From NCBI GenBank assembly GCA_013368375.1, contig JAACJP010000001.1, positions 2,046,001 through 2,110,000 of the forward strand: a stretch of 64,000 nt of DNA. Direction: 5' to 3'. The DNA comes from Tricholomella constricta. Its lineage: Eukaryota > Basidiomycota > Agaricomycetes > Agaricales > Lyophyllaceae. Positions 1 to 12,417 of the stretch are shown here, piece after piece (position 1 is the stretch's first letter; every line of letters starts with the position of its first letter). Below the pieces are notes generated by a model. That model worked only from the letters and a program-made list of their open reading frames with translations. It had not been told where the DNA came from and searched no databases. Both the position numbers and the translations under genes were made by a program.

Positions 1-1390
1 ATGCCATACGAGGAGCCGCTGTGCCCGATGGCGAGGCACTCATCTGACTCGCTGCTCGCGACGCTGGTCGGCTGGTGTGAGTGGGTTGGACGGACACTGG
101 GCGGCTGGGGTGGGTGGCCATGCCGGAGGTCGAGGACATAGGGCGCGGCGCCCCCTGCGACAGACCGTGGACAGACAGATCATTGTAGTGTTCTGCCGCA
201 GCTGCTTGTTGTGGGTATGAAACGTACCCCAGGGGGAAGGTCTCTCCATAGGGTCTGAACGCGGGCGTTGGCGATGATTGAGCTGATGTACTTGCAGGGT
301 TGCTATTTGGGTTGCTGGGAGGGAGAGGCTGTGGGGCACGCCGTGGTTGAGCGGGCGGTACGGGGCGAGGTGTCGGCGGTGGCGGCTGTACAGGGCGAGG
401 AGGTTCCGGAGAGGGAGCAGGGGGGTTGAATGAAAAGGATGCGCGGACGATCTGTGCAGTAGGTATGTTCTGCGAGTGGTCATTGGGGCTCTCAATCTGA
501 AAGATGACCTCCGGCTCTGATGAATACGTGTATCTGTAATATTGTGTTGCTGGGAGCGTCGTCTGGTGTGTTGGTGGGAGGGAACTGGATGACGTGGTGT
601 CTGAGAAGAGGTTGACATTGTGGTGGCGGCTTGGTTGTACATTCGTGACATCGCCATACCAGGAGGTGGGGCGCTGTGCACGGCGTTCACGAGCCTGACG
701 GCGGGTTCTAGACTCCCCGGGAACGTAGTCGACTGTCACACGCTCGGCCACCCATGGAAGCTCGTTGAGATCGCTAAAGAACTTCTGAACTCGAGACACA
801 TATGATGAAAAGGAAGCGATGGAACGGCGCGGCGAGTCCATTTTCGCGTAATCCGAGGCCGGCTGGGGCTCAACGTAGACAGGACTGCCCATGACTTGAG
901 CGACAGGAAGCATCTCATGTTCCACTGCTGTCGCTTCGTCGTCGTGACCGATGAAGTCTATCGAATCTTGCGTATGGGAAGAAGAGGCAACAGGTGATGA
1001 TCCGTTAGCGCCGAATGCGGGGTCAGGATGCACTGAACCGGTGTGAGATGGAGGTGCTGCACTCGCATGACTGCCAGTAGTAGCAAATGGCGGAGATTGC
1101 TGTTGACCAGAACCTCGTGGGCGCATTGCTTTCTTGAAGACATCAAGAAATCGTCTGCTGCCACTGGTGTCGCTTCTGGCTGAAGGAGACGCGTGGCCGG
1201 TTCTCCCCGAGTTGAGGTAAGGAGTGGTTGGGTCAACATTGAAAGCATCACCATCTGGGACATGAAGAGCAGCCGTAGGTGGAGGTACGTATTCTTCCCC
1301 GGGAATTGCTGGAGCCTGGTACGTCGGCGAGGTTGTTTGCTGAACGTCCATGGTGGCAGACTGGCGATCTGGGCGGTTGAACTCGGTCAT
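1..1390 (-). CDS. Proline/serine-rich protein of unknown function, 3' part cut by window edge
   Basis: An uninterrupted reading frame runs from an ATG at 1390 (protein begins MTEFNRPDRQ) to the left edge of the window, about 463 codons with no stop or needed intron. The N-terminal third is low-complexity with many Ser, Pro and Thr. A more structured block near residues 185-225 contains the string VQKFFSDLNELPWVAERVTV followed by an Arg-rich stretch. After that come long Pro-rich runs (PPPPTPRPVPPAQPRR). No enzymatic domain, signal peptide or membrane segment is visible. The FFSDLNELPW block is the best query for homologues and may be a basidiomycete-specific motif, but that is from memory of similar hypothetical proteins. 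The gene is real by length and by its protein-like composition; its function is unknown and its C-terminus is missing. Confidence 0.75.
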   Translation of the reverse strand, partial: MTEFNRPDRQSATMDVQQTTSPTYQAPAIPGEEYVPPPTAALHVPDGDAFNVDPTTPYLNSGRTGHASPSARSDTSGSRRFLDVFKKAMRPRGSGQQQSPPFATTGSHASAAPPSHTGSVHPDPAFGANGSSPVASSSHTQDSIDFIGHDDEATAVEHEMLPVAQVMGSPVYVEPQPASDYAKMDSPRRSIASFSSYVSRVQKFFSDLNELPWVAERVTVDYVPGESRTRRQARERRAQRPTSWYGDVTNVQPSRHHNVNLFSDTTSSSSLPPTHQTTLPATQYYRYTYSSEPEVIFQIESPNDHSQNIPTAQIVRASFSFNPPAPSPEPPRPVQPPPPTPRPVPPAQPRRAPQPLPPSNPNSNPASTSAQSSPTPAFRPYGETFPLGYVSYPQQAAAAEHYNDLSVHGLSQGAPRPMSSTSGMATHPSRPVSVQPTHTSRPASRAASQMSASPSGTAAPRMA

Positions 1391-2508
1391 TGTACATGAA
1401 TTAGCGTACTGTGATTGAGATTAAAGAGATTCAGGCTTTCAGCTTTCAGCCTCATGCACATCGTCAATAAAGGTTCCATTGTTTACCAAATTGTACGCTG
1501 CCAAACATTGAGAACAACGATCTATTTTGATCCCGACATTTAGGTTTCGACTGCTAGTCAACGGGTCGTTTATAGCTCCGACCTCTTTCGAGTATAAATA
1601 TCTTGTCACCGACCGATCCCTCCTTCAACACAACCCCCATCTTCCCTGCAACGCTCAAACGTACACCGCCATGCGCTGCACGCTGTTACATCCCTATCCT
1701 ACATTCACTACTTGCGTTTCTACAAGCATACACTCGCTCATCGCTCCCATCCCTTGGGTCGATGCACTGCCATGATCTAGCCTCACAAATCGCCATTGTC
1801 AATCATCTCGCTTTACGCTCTTCGTGGCGCTCATACTCGAAATCACCGGCAGACTGGCCGATCTCCTCCACGCTTCGTTCCAGAAATTGCCACCGGAAAA
1901 CTAGTCACAGCGTGATCCACTACACTTTATCGTATCGCCCGCAGATCTAGCTAACTCCTCGTCGCAGACGCCTCACCTCTTTTCGGCATCTTCCGAGTGA
2001 CATCTCCTAACGCGCACAAGAAGAGGATGAAGATGTAACATTGACGGAATTCTTGCTAATGAATGGATAGTTAGAGAAGACGATCGGATTGAAAGAGGTT
2101 GAGAGCGACATAGAGACGGTGACCGAAACGAGGACGACGCCACAGCGCGCAAATTTTCGATTTTAAAACCACTCACAACAATGACTTCGCCAATGACAAC
2201 TTCCTTACTGGAAGTGGGTGGCTGGGTGGGTCAGAGGTGTCGTCGCGGGGTAACAGGTGACTTTTCGGCTGACGGGCTGTGGAGTTTCTCAATCATTATC
2301 TCGTGCCGTTGTGAAAGCCTTTCAACTAATTTACGCGCATCTACTTACTCGAACCTCATCGTAGACAGCATTACAGATTAAGGGACGCCCGACACGATAG
2401 GTGTGGGCGATGCTTTTGTGTATACATTTGTCTTCTGGATGCCTGGAGTGTCCAACATATAATGTGGCGCACCCGCGTAAGGTTAAGACTTACTACAGAC
2501 AGCATGCA
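1391..2508. other. Intergenic region, no gene supported
   Basis: This holds the promoter side of the left-edge gene and the 3' side of the lipin gene. A TATA-like string (TATAAATATC) lies near 1594, about 200 bp upstream of the ATG at 1390; it could serve either strand. Short open frames on the plus strand (1527-1950) are low-complexity, show no family resemblance and no splice-consistent extension, so I do not call a gene. Confidence 0.5.
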
Positions 2509-5500
2509 TCACAAGAAGGGGACGTTCTTCATCTCCACAGCCGCCAACAGATCCTCATCAAACGCCTCATCCCCAGCATCCTCATCATCCAACACATGAT
2601 CCATTTCACCTTCCTCTCCGTCCTCACCATCCTCGCCAAAGTGCGCCTCGTCGTCGTCATCATCGTCGTCCATGCCAAAGTGTCTCTCGTCCAGCGTTCC
2701 CGGCATACTCGTCATACTCCGCCTGCGCTCCCTTCTCCGACGCTTTCCATCCACACCCACATCCCCATCCTCCCCCTCATCGTCTTCCGAGTCATACGAA
2801 GTCGACGACTCCGGGCTCGCGCTCCGCCTACTATCGCCGGTGATCGACGACGTCTGCGAGAACCCAAGCGTGTTGCTGAGCTTCTCAAACGATGAAATCT
2901 GTCGCAAATGCGAGTTCCTGCGCTCCTGTCCCTCGGGCGGCGGCGACATGCGCATTGTGCTTTGCCTGCTCGGCACGAGACTAAAGTTGCGTAGGCGCGC
3001 GAGGGCACTGCGGTTCGACGTGTCGGAGCGCGCGCTGAGCGCCGGAGAAGGCGGAGATAGGTCCGGCAGCGGGAACTCGTGCATGGGCGGCTTCCAATAG
3101 TTGAAGTCTGTGAACTCGGGCATCCATTTGCGGTGGATCGGCGGGAACTGCTGGTCTACCAGGTCCGTCATGTGGATATACCTGCAGGCCGTGTGGGTTA
3201 TAAATGACACAAAAGGATGCGGGGAGGGGACGTACGAGGACTTATAACCCGCAAGCTCCAGCAGCTCCATCTTGACTTCACCAGACGAATCGATGGTGAA
3301 TATGCGCGCGCTCGGGACGTTGACGCTGCGGTACGACAGAGCGTCCGTGATGCGGTTTCCGAAGCCGGCATAGAAGGGATTTCGCGATGCCTCGAACAGA
3401 CGTTGGATATCACGCAGACACGCCATTTTGAACACCTCGGGTTTGCGCATGATGACCTCCCTGAATACAAGAACAATCAGGAGAAGCAGGCGACGAAAAC
3501 ACGACGAGACCTACCGGTGCAGCGAAGCCATGAGCCGGTCGGGACTCATGATGACGGGCCCCTCTGGGAGCTGGTAATCGTTCTGCTTGATCCCCTTGAG
3601 GTAATCCCGCGTCGCGTCCGCCTGGCCAATCGCGCGCGACGTGAGGTACATGATCTTGTACCCGTTCCGCCTTATGTCCGTGTAAAGCTTTGCCACGCCG
3701 AGGTGCGTCCAATCACGTCCAATCATCGCGAAGACATGACCCAAGCCATCAGACCTGGGAAAAAGAAGAAACAAAAGTCTATATATGCACTATATATTGA
3801 ACGGGAAACAGCCGACGTACTTTGTTATTGTGCCATCAATATCCGACACCACCACCAAGTCTGTCGAGTCCCAGACGAAAATTCGCGCGGTGCAGGCGAT
3901 CGTGCCCGACGTGGAGAGCGAGAACGTGATGGTGTTGGCGCCGGGCTTCAAGTTGAGAGCTTTCTACATGCGCACAAAGATGGATTAGCAGCGTGTTCAA
4001 ATGGACTGCGAGCTGAAGGCGCACTAGCTGGTCAGAGGTCAGGCGCAGCGTCTTGGCATACTTGCGCTCTGTTTCAGGTGAGGCGGGTGCCGCGACTGAG
4101 GATGTTTTCACCGGGCCCTGAACAGGCGTCGAAGGATATGCAGGAGCCGATTCAGCTGACGGAACTTCTCTGGTAGGCTTCTCGAGGACAAAGGGTTCTC
4201 CATTTGGCGGCGCAACACCCTATCGGATGAGAAGTGAAGGCTTTACAAACTGCGGATGGAAATTATGACTTACATTTCCAAGAGGTGCTGATGCTGTTCC
4301 CCGCAGACCAGGTCGCTCGCTCTTCGCTGTATGTGCAGCAGAGATGCCACCGTCTTCCTTTCCCGAAGCAATCACTGTATGGGTATGACTACTCCGACTC
4401 CACCACTGAGTCCAGGAGGATGAGGTCGGCTTTCTTTGGGGCTTCTCCGGAGGCTCTGACTTGGACCGATGATGTTGTCTCTCTTCCGGCTGTTCATCAG
4501 ACGAAGGGGGAGTTATCGGCCGTGCGTGGTCTGTCTCTTCGTCAGAGAGGGGCGATGTTGGACGGGATGGTTGTTCCTGGGCTTTCTGCTGCAGCGCGGC
4601 ATCGCGCCAGAGGACGAGGGCACGCATTAGTGGAGATCCATCGCTGCGCGTTATGTATCTACACAACACGCGTCAGGTGACAGACATTCAAGGACTGGAA
4701 AGAGCGTTACGCACTGATCACCAGCCCATCTAATAACAAGTCCAGGATCATTCACTACATCATCATCCTCCAAAAATCTCCAAAAATCGATCTTTCCCTG
4801 CGAGAATAACCTCGCCGCTTCGACCTCGTCGCGCCCATTAAACACTTTCGACCCGCCCAGTCTACCGTACCGATTTCTCCTTCCCCTTGGCTCCTCAGAC
4901 TCCCCCCCTTCTTCTGGCTCCGACATAGGACCTTCTAGCTGATCCTCACCTTCCCCAACAGTCGGTACCACACTCAGCTCGAACGCCACTTTCCGACCTT
5001 CGATTTTGAGAATGAACCTGCTCGAATCCTTCTTACTAGGCTTGAGCTTCCCGCCCTGGCCAAACACCGCCATCTCTCCATCCTCCTCCTCTTCAGAGCC
5101 CTCATCTTCAGGCTCATTGTAGTCTTCCAATAGCTCCTTTATCCTCCGCTCCCTCGTAGGGCTGCCCTCCAACTCGGGAGGCACACTTCTGCTCCTTCCA
5201 TGCTCGTGCTCTATATCCTCCTGGTCTTCCGCAAGCCCCGCGATATTCGGTGCAGACATATCGGCCTTCCCCTTCCCCTTGTTCCATGAACGGCCGAGGC
5301 TCCCCTCGACGCGCCCGCCTTTCCCAAAGGACGACTTCATGGGCGAAGGCTGAGGGAACGCGCCCCACTCCCATGAGTACTCTTGGACCGATGTCAAAGT
5401 TAGCTTGGAGGACGACGCTTGCAGTTGGGGGGATAGCATTGGGTGCGAGTCGTCGTCGGCGTCTGGAGGAGGTTCGGAAGTCGCGCGAACGGAGGGGAAA

Positions 5501-6598
5501 GCTACTGATGACGTCGGTGCGTCGTCGGAATCTGTGTGCTTTAGGTTCATTTCACGGACAGGCGAAGGCGTGGCCGATCCTGAATGTGTTGTCAATACAT
5601 AGATTGGATATTAGAAAATAGTCGCGCACTGGACTCGCTGCGAGCAGGAAAGCGATACGAGCGCACTGTGCGATCTGACCTTTCGCGGTCGTGGGAGTGG
5701 TAACCTGCTGCGTCAAAGGTGAGGTGTGCTGCAGGGCGCCGGTCAGTCAAGGGAAAGGCACCGAGAATTCCGTACTGACTATGATGAAATTCGACCTCAG
5801 GAATATGGAGGTTATCTCGTACGGACTTGAGGGCTGCGTCCACGCGTTCGTCTTGTTCGGCCATTTCGGGTGTAATGTCAGTAGCTTGGTGAGTAGGCGT
5901 AAGAGGCGGTGAAGGAAGGGCAGGTTTGTCCTCGGAGGGTGGATGAGAGGGTGTAAGACGCGTAAAGCTCTGTCTTGGGGTGATATTTACATTCTTCTGT
6001 ACATCATGGTTATCGTGCACAGGCTTTGAAGGTTGCGCATCAAGGTCCAAGAACTCGGGCTCCTGCGCGGCAGATTCTTCCTTTCGCAGCTCTTGACCGT
6101 CCTGGCCTTCAGTTTCGAGTCTCAGTTTCGCATCCGGATCTTGTTTCGCTGCGAATCCATCGATGGCGACGGGTTCGTCCGTTGACCCAGCCTCGTCCGG
6201 GCGAGTGGGCTGTAGAATTGGACTGGTAATAAGATCTTCTGGGACGTCCTCGTCCGTCTCGAAGACAAAGAAGGCTTCACCAGCTTCTCCGATTTTCATA
6301 TTGAATGGAATCGGATGTCCATTGACGGAAACATTGACCTTGAGACAGGTTGGATCGCAGGTGATATGGGACGTTATGAGACGCGCACCTTCTTCTCCCC
6401 TGGACGCAGGACTTGCCATTTTCCAAAGCGAACGTGAAAAGGCGAGCAGGCGAGTTCAGTGTCACCATTGTCGGTGGGCCTTTGTATAACAATGACGTCG
6501 ATTGCACCTGTGAGAGTAGAGGGGTTGATAGGAGGGAGATCCTTATAGTATTGATAGGGTGCACTGATGGCATAGACAGCGCCCCGGATGTAATTCAT
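2509..6598 (-). CDS. PAH1: Lipin-family phosphatidate phosphatase (PAH1/NED1/SMP2 type)
   Basis: Dephosphorylates phosphatidic acid to diacylglycerol, linking membrane-lipid and storage-lipid synthesis and controlling nuclear-membrane growth. Nine exons: 6389-6598, 5630-6338, 4715-5579, 4274-4658, 4025-4219, 3821-3963, 3515-3754, 3236-3460, 2509-3181, giving 1214 residues with every junction in phase. Residues 1-22 form the amphipathic start typical of lipins (MNYIRGAVYAISAPYQYY). The N-LIP domain follows (FHVRFGKWQV ... VNVSVNGHPIPFNMK). The catalytic HAD motif DIDGT is at about 829-833, inside VVVSDIDGTITKSDGLGHV. The C-LIP/LNS2 region continues through YKIMYLTSRAIGQADATRDY and GNRITDALSYRSV. 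The tail is highly acidic, with a run of seven Asp. The intron at 3182-3235 is 54 nt and stop-free, so read-through would add 18 residues silently. The next gene downstream on this strand is unrelated. Confidence 0.95.
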
Positions 6599-6902
6599 GG
6601 TTGAGGATAGAACGGAGAACGGGCGACCGACTTTAGTGACCTCAGATATACCACTTCACTTGCACGTGCGTAAAGTCGCACCATGTGATTGCGCGTCTTT
6701 TTGTGTAAGTAGTAAAGTACAGCGCAAGGCAATTCCAGGCCGTGATCTCTTATCTACTCCCTGCGACCACCTGTGAACCCTCCGATCCATCGATAGCTCA
6801 TTCCTGCGGCCCGAGCTTCCTTTAGTGATGCGGAGCGGCTTCGTGGTCGTACAGAGGACCCATGACAGGCTGTTACAAACAATCAGCCAATTGCGCAGAC
6901 CA
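6599..6902. other. Lipin promoter / NDUFB9 3' region
   Basis: About 300 bp between the lipin start and the NDUFB9 stop, both on the minus strand. It must contain the lipin promoter and the NDUFB9 terminator. I see no ORF or RNA gene in it. Confidence 0.5.
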
Positions 6903-7364
6903 TCAAACGGACTTCCGTACTGGAGTGTTGCGCTCCCTGAATTAAGCTTGTGATTAGTCCAGTTCGGATTCCGAGGCCACGCCGACTTACCATTTGGTGC
7001 CCCCCGGGTATAGAGGAGCTGGTATGCGTGGTTTCAGCCTACCCCGTATTCCATCGTTCGAGCTCTACTCACAGATGTAGGGATCGGGGTGTCTCTTGTA
7101 GGCGAGCTCGGCCTCTGCCTTTTCTAAAATCGCAGCCAGTGCGCGAGGGTCGTGAATGTTGCTATGAGAGAGGATATAAGTAAAAGTAGACACTGCAGCA
7201 ACTTATACGACGCACCGGTTTTGCTCAAACTCTGCCCTAATCTGCAAGGCTTGTGCCCTCCACAAGTCCCTCCTCACTGTCCAATCGAGCGCGTTTGTCA
7301 AGTAGCGCTTGTAAAGGGATTTGACGTAGATCCTGTGGGCCGACGAGAAAGTCGAGGTGGACAT
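6903..7364 (-). CDS. NDUFB9: NADH:ubiquinone oxidoreductase subunit NDUFB9 (B22, LYR family)
   Basis: Accessory subunit of the membrane arm of mitochondrial complex I. Four exons (7216-7364, 7073-7161, 6991-7018, 6903-6936) give a 99-residue protein with consistent phases. Diagnostic features are the N-terminal LYR-type motif (HRIYVKSLYKRYLTNALDW), then VRRDLWRAQALQIRAEFEQN, and the C-terminal HPDPYIS/PLYPGGTKWERN block that matches the family's HPxPYxxPxxPGGTxWxR pattern. Two exons are very short (28 and 34 nt), so gene finders may truncate the C-terminus. I chose the ATG at 7364 (MSTSTFSSAHR); an in-frame upstream start at 7424 would add 20 residues that do not fit the family. The gene is head-to-head with RRN3, with only 143 bp between start codons. 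Confidence 0.93.
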
Positions 7365-7507
7365 GGCGGAGAGGAGGGAGTCGGAGGCTGAGATTATTTC
7401 ACGTCGCGGACCCGAAGTAAACACACTCAGGCATTACGTGATCCATCAGCCATCAAAAATTGTTTCTCCAAGCCAGTCGCGCTCGGTCAGCTCAGCCTAT
7501 TGCGCCC
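7365..7507. promoter_or_regulatory. Short bidirectional promoter between NDUFB9 and RRN3
   Basis: Only 143 bp separate the two divergent start codons, so both promoters and 5' UTRs must lie here or overlap the neighbouring coding region. I see no clear TATA box. Confidence 0.6.
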
Positions 7508-10215
7508 ATGGATCCGCATTCCAGGCTATCCCAGTTCAACCAGAGAGCACCCAGATCTGGTCCAAAGGCTCTCAATCCCAGGTTTGTCGACCCCATGGCC
7601 CACCCAAAATCTCCGCTCGATTCCAAGCGACCCACAGGGCCCAAAAAGCCAGATCCACATGCCGCAGCTCTTCTCGTACGCAGGCCCATCGCCACCAATT
7701 CCAGGGTCAAGCAAGATGAAAAGTACAGAAAGGACATGTACCTCGCCTTTGTCCACAACGCACTCCAGCAAAAGTCCATTGTGAGTTCGCATCGATCAGC
7801 ACACGACCCCCTTCTGAATCCGCTTCACAGGGAATCACCGATTCCTTCGACGAGCTCGTCAACCAATTCAATCCACCAAAGTCTGTACCCTCTGAAGGTG
7901 TACCTCAGCTCGCACAGCTGCGCCTATGGCTCCTCGCCCTCTCTCACGTCGTCTCCCAATTGGAGCGCGCACACTCCGCACTCGTGCACGCCATCGTGAA
8001 TATGCCCTGGGCCACACTCGACTCAGCGACCGTCAAATCTTACACGGTGTTCATTGGGATGCTCATTAGCGCGCGTCCAGAGTATCTCTCCCTCGTTTTG
8101 GGCAAGATCGCGCAAGGGTTTACACACCGTGCGTATCTCCGCCCTTTGCCTGCGTCGCACTTCTCATCCTCTGGATTGCAGAATCAGGACTACAAGCTCT
8201 CGATTCCGGTATGCCGGAGGGCTCTTCGAGCCCGCTCACGCGGAGAGTCATCTATGACAGACTACATTACATGCTCCGACATCTGCTCTCACTCGTTCCA
8301 ACCCTGCCATCCACGCTGCAACCGCTCCTCGTGCGCAATTTTCCACACAAGAGACAAAATCAGCTCGCACAAATGACGTATATCCGTAATTTGTTGCGTG
8401 TCTCCATATACTGCCCCGAGCTGGCCGATAAGATCCTTGCCACGATCGTTGACCGTGCCATTCAAATTGACGTGCGTGCATTCGATAGTAAACAAGCTTT
8501 ATGGCCTATTTAAACTCCCCGTAGGTCGAGATTCAAGTGGAGCTCGAAGAACTCGATGAGGAGGACGAAGTGAATCAGGATGACGTGTTTGAACTGGACC
8601 CTTTCGACACAGTTCTTGGACAAGAAGGGGAAGACTCTGATTCCGAGAATGATGACGACGAAGAAGACGACGGCAACTTGAGCGACATATCTTCGACTGC
8701 CGGAGATATGGACGATGTTGCACAAGCTCCTGAAATACCAACCAACCTCACTTACATTGAGGACATGGTGAAAAAGCTAGATGCTATACTAACATTGATA
8801 TTCGACCATTTCCACCGAAACCACACTTCCATCACAACGTCTGGAACTCTCCAGCTTCCCCCGCCACTTCCTGATCTTCCACCCATTGACGGCCTACCCT
8901 CATTTCCGATGTCTCCTCTACTCTCCCCAAGCGTCCAATCATCATCCTCCGACCTCCAACCCTTCACACAGTCCACCTCCTCGCCAACCATTCCTGCAAC
9001 TTCCACGCCACAAAAAGAACCCTCTGAGTCGGAGTCAAGCGAGCGCCGCAGATCCCTCCTTCGCACACAATTCCACACTCTTCTCGCCATCTTCGACCGC
9101 ACCATCCTCCGCACCTTCAAGTCGCGTTACACGCAGTTCCTTATTTTTTGGTACACCTCTCTCGACCCCGAGTTTGCCGACATATTCCAGGGCATGCTCG
9201 TCGAGCGCGCGTTGTTCGAGGTCGCCGCCGATGGCCTCACGCACACTAACACACCTGCCGTCACCCGCGCCGCCGCCGCGTCATACATCGGCAGCTTCGT
9301 GAGCCGCGCGACGTTCGTTGACCGCGAGGGCGCAAGGCGCGTCGTTGGCGTGCTGTGCGGCTTCATGGCGGCCCACCTGGACGGCGTGGAGGAGCTCGTG
9401 CGCGAGGGCGGGCTGGGGCTGCTGGGCGGTATGGCGCAGCATACGGTGTTCTATGCCGTGGCACAAGCGGTGTTTTTAATATTCTGCTTCAGGTGGCGGG
9501 AGCTGCTGGAGGATGACGATGGGGACGACGAGTTCCTGATGGGGAGCCCGGACAAGGGCGGGAAGAAGTGGATCCCGCAACTGGGTGTGTTGCAGCGCGT
9601 GGTCATGTCGATCCTTAACCCTCTGCGGGTACGTGCTGTGACTTTCTCTGCACCATGACACGTGCTGATTTGTTCCCATAGGTATGTTCGGCCAACGTCG
9701 TGGCACAGTTTGCCCGCATAGCGCATGCAACGGACTTCTTGTATTGCTACACCATCCTCGAATCGAACAAACGCTCCGATTATGGAGCCAGCAACAATCA
9801 TACTACTCTGGATGGACGCGCTTCCTCAGCCCAGCCACGCGTACCGTCTGGCATTCACCTATCTGTGCTGGGGGAAGCCACAAACCCGGAGCTGAACACG
9901 TTTTTCCCCTTCGATCCGTATCGCCTGCCCAAATCGAACGTGTATATCCAGGGCATATACCGCGAATGGTCGACGGTCGCCCTTGATGATGATGAGGAAG
10001 ACGAGGAGGAGGAGGAGGAGGAAGAGGAAGAGAATGAACAGCAGGAGGCGAGAGAGGTGTTGGGATCTAGCGGATTTCTTAGCATACCCCGTCCAGACAC
10101 TGGTGGCGATGAGCTTGGGCTTGGGGAGTCGTTGGGGGCGATGAGTATAAGTCCAGCACGGGTGTCAATGGTGGCGTCTGTGCAAATGCGGGATGCTCGC
10201 ATTGGGGTGGTGTAG
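7508..10215 (+). CDS. RRN3: RNA polymerase I-specific initiation factor RRN3 (TIF-IA)
   Basis: Bridges RNA polymerase I to the core factor at rDNA promoters and couples rRNA synthesis to growth. Five exons (7508-7780, 7831-8128, 8182-8471, 8525-9628, 9682-10215) give 832 residues. Family hallmarks are the HEAT-like helical repeats with LRLWLLALSHVVSQLERAHS, the block RLHYMLRHLLSLVPTLPSTL, TYIRNLLRVSIYCPELADKI, then a long acidic loop (ELEELDEEDEV ... NDDDEEDDGN), and FKSRYTQFLIFWYTSLDPEF near the middle. The last exon has CSANVVAQFARIAHATDFLY, another conserved RRN3 block. A second acidic run (DDDEEDEEEEEEEEEENEQQ) lies close to the C-terminus. The start at MDPHSRLSQ was chosen; an upstream in-frame ATG at 7460 is less likely. 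The second-largest Pol I subunit is encoded 42 kb further on. Confidence 0.95.
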
Positions 10216-10510
10216 TTTCTGATTCTCAGTCGTCGCATTGTTATCTTGCTCGTTGCACATACCTCATCTATACGCATCATGCACGCATATGTTTACGCAC
10301 TTCTTTCATCTTACATATACATGTCAGTACCAGTGGCCCTATCCAACATCGATGTTTACAAATTTGAAGCCATGTTGGCGCTCGGCATCAGTCAGGCCGT
10401 TTTGGACCACGCTTCAACATGATTAGCATCCGTCATGTGTCCTGGCCGTGTTGAGATAACATTCACCCTCCTTTCTTTCTTCTCTCCTCGTTAGAGTGCT
10501 GGAAAGCGAT

Positions 10511-11818
10511 ATGGCCACGAAATACATCTGGCTAGATGTCGACCCAGTTTCGTATGATCCACTTTTCTTCGAGTGAAAATTTAGCTGATCAAAGATCGAA
10601 CACAGGGGCATGACGATGCCACAGCGCTCCTACTAGCTCTACATTGTCCAAATATCCACCTTCTCGGCGTGTCGACGGTAAGCGCCAGGCTCTAGCAAAA
10701 GTGCACAGTTCATCCAACATCCGGCGCGCATCTCCAGACACACGGGAATGCCCCGAGCGACTGCACAGCAGTCAATGCCGCGCGCTGCCTCCTCGCTTTC
10801 GGCGCGAAACGCGATATCCGTGTGTACCCCGGCGCCGAAAAGCCCCTTCTGCGTCCCGCGAAGCACGACCCAGAGATTCATGGTCTCGACGGCCTGGGCG
10901 GCGTGGAGGGCCTCCCTGCTCCTGATAGCCCAGATGTGCTATCGTGGTTCGCGACAGATGGCGATGGGGCGACCATTCGTGCTCTGGAGGGGATGGCCAA
11001 GGCGATTAAGGATGCCTGGAATAAGGGCGCGGGGCAGAAGGTCACGGTCATATCGACGGGGCCGATGACGAACATCGCCATCTTTGTCGCAGCGTATCCG
11101 AATTTACTGGACGCGGTGGAGGAATTCGTGTTTATGGGCGGAGGCGTGGGACTAGGCAACCGATCTGCTGCTGCGGAATACAACATAATGTGCGATCGTG
11201 AGTAGCGCCGCTCCTGATTTCCTTGTGTGGATGACGAGCTAACTCGAAAATCTGTTTGTTAGCCCATGCAGCCCAGATTGTCCTGGACGCGCCGGTGAAG
11301 ACTACCATGATCCCGATCAACGTCTCGCATATGGCAATCGTCACGGATGCTATACATAAACAACTATTATGCCCAGGGACCCCCCTTGAGGCAGAAACTC
11401 CCCAGGCAGCGACGAACCTTCGCCACACCCTATCCACGCTCATTAGCTTTTTTGCCGATGCGTATAAATCGACTTTTGGCTTCAATGACGGGCCGCCTCT
11501 CCACGACGCTCTCACTATCGCGTACGTGTCGCAGCCGGAATTGTTCAAAACTATCCGAAAACGCGTCGATGTCGAACTCACTGGAACTCATACCATGGGA
11601 GAGACTGTAGTGGATATATGGAACTATCAATCATGCAATGACTCTTGGGGCACTGGTGGAAAAAACTGCCTGGTGGCGCAATCTGTGGATGTGAGTATAC
11701 GGTGGCGCGGACTTTGAATTCACCTCTCATGTCGCTAATTTCCCAGGTGGATGGATTCTTTGACCTCTTGCTTGCATCTGTTTCCCGATGTGACAAAGTC
11801 TCTCCTCTCAACTCCTAA
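10511..11818 (+). CDS. Inosine/uridine-preferring nucleoside hydrolase (IUNH, URH1-like)
   Basis: Hydrolyses the N-glycosidic bond of ribonucleosides in nucleoside salvage. Five exons (10511-10546, 10606-10677, 10738-11197, 11263-11690, 11747-11818) give 355 residues. The first splice recreates the calcium-binding signature DVDPGHDDAT, split between exons 1 and 2; the second recreates GVSTTHGNA. Other family features are VISTGPMTNIAIF, FMGGGVG, AEYNIMCDPHAAQIVLDAP and the C-terminal VDVDGFFDLLL. The first exon carries only 12 codons, so an annotation starting in exon 2 or 3 would lose the metal site. Exact substrate preference cannot be read from sequence. Confidence 0.93.
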
Positions 11819-12417
11819 TCACGATGTAGTCTTGTTGTCGGGATTAGTGACCCAGGCTTGCTCGAAGAGACTATCCTCCTCGACCGATTACCAAGGAGGT
11901 TCGTACATCGAAAACGTGCATTCGTACCAAAAAAATGTGTCTTTTCGAAGTCGAACGCCCAGTGACAATTGCATTCGATGCCAGATGACAGCAAGTTCCA
12001 ACATGAAATGGTCGGTATTGTTGTGGTATGCTTCGCAGCCGAGCGAAAGAGCAATTGTTTACATCGACTCTACGATTAATCAAGGCAACATTACGCTCCT
12101 TTCCAAGGCATGCTTCAGTCTCAAAGATCTTGCTTAATCATGCCAGGATATCTCGCTTGGGAACTGCGTGGCAGTAGTAGTGTGGGCTTCCCTTCACGCG
12201 ACATGGACGGTTTTGGTGTGAGGCTAGGCGGTAGTGAATGATTCAGCGCCACCAACGAGACCTCGATGTTTGCCGGACCTTCGAATCCTGGAATTGATAT
12301 CATTCCAGCTGATCTAAATCAGGACAAAGCTCATCGCATATCAATTGTACGACTAATATCGTTAAGGGGTTTCGTTGTTGTACATTTTTTCCGGTTCACG
12401 AATGCGAGAAATGGAAA
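11819..12417. other. Convergent 3' intergenic region
   Basis: About 600 bp between the stop codons of the nucleoside hydrolase (plus) and the S28 peptidase (minus). Only short, composition-driven open frames are present. I see nothing functional beyond the two 3' ends. Confidence 0.5.

Noticed and set aside
40..690. 216-codon minus-strand open frame at the left edge
   Set aside because: It is an alternate frame of the longer uninterrupted frame 1-1390, which has an ATG and better protein-like composition.
1527..1950. Plus-strand open frames after a TATA-like site
   Set aside because: Low-complexity, no family resemblance and no splice-supported continuation.
7203..7424. Longer NDUFB9 start at 7424
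   Set aside because: The extra 20 residues do not resemble the family N-terminus; the ATG at 7364 fits.
9988..10040. GAG/GAT-rich run as a possible microsatellite
   Set aside because: It is an acidic coding run inside RRN3 with mixed codons, typical for this family.
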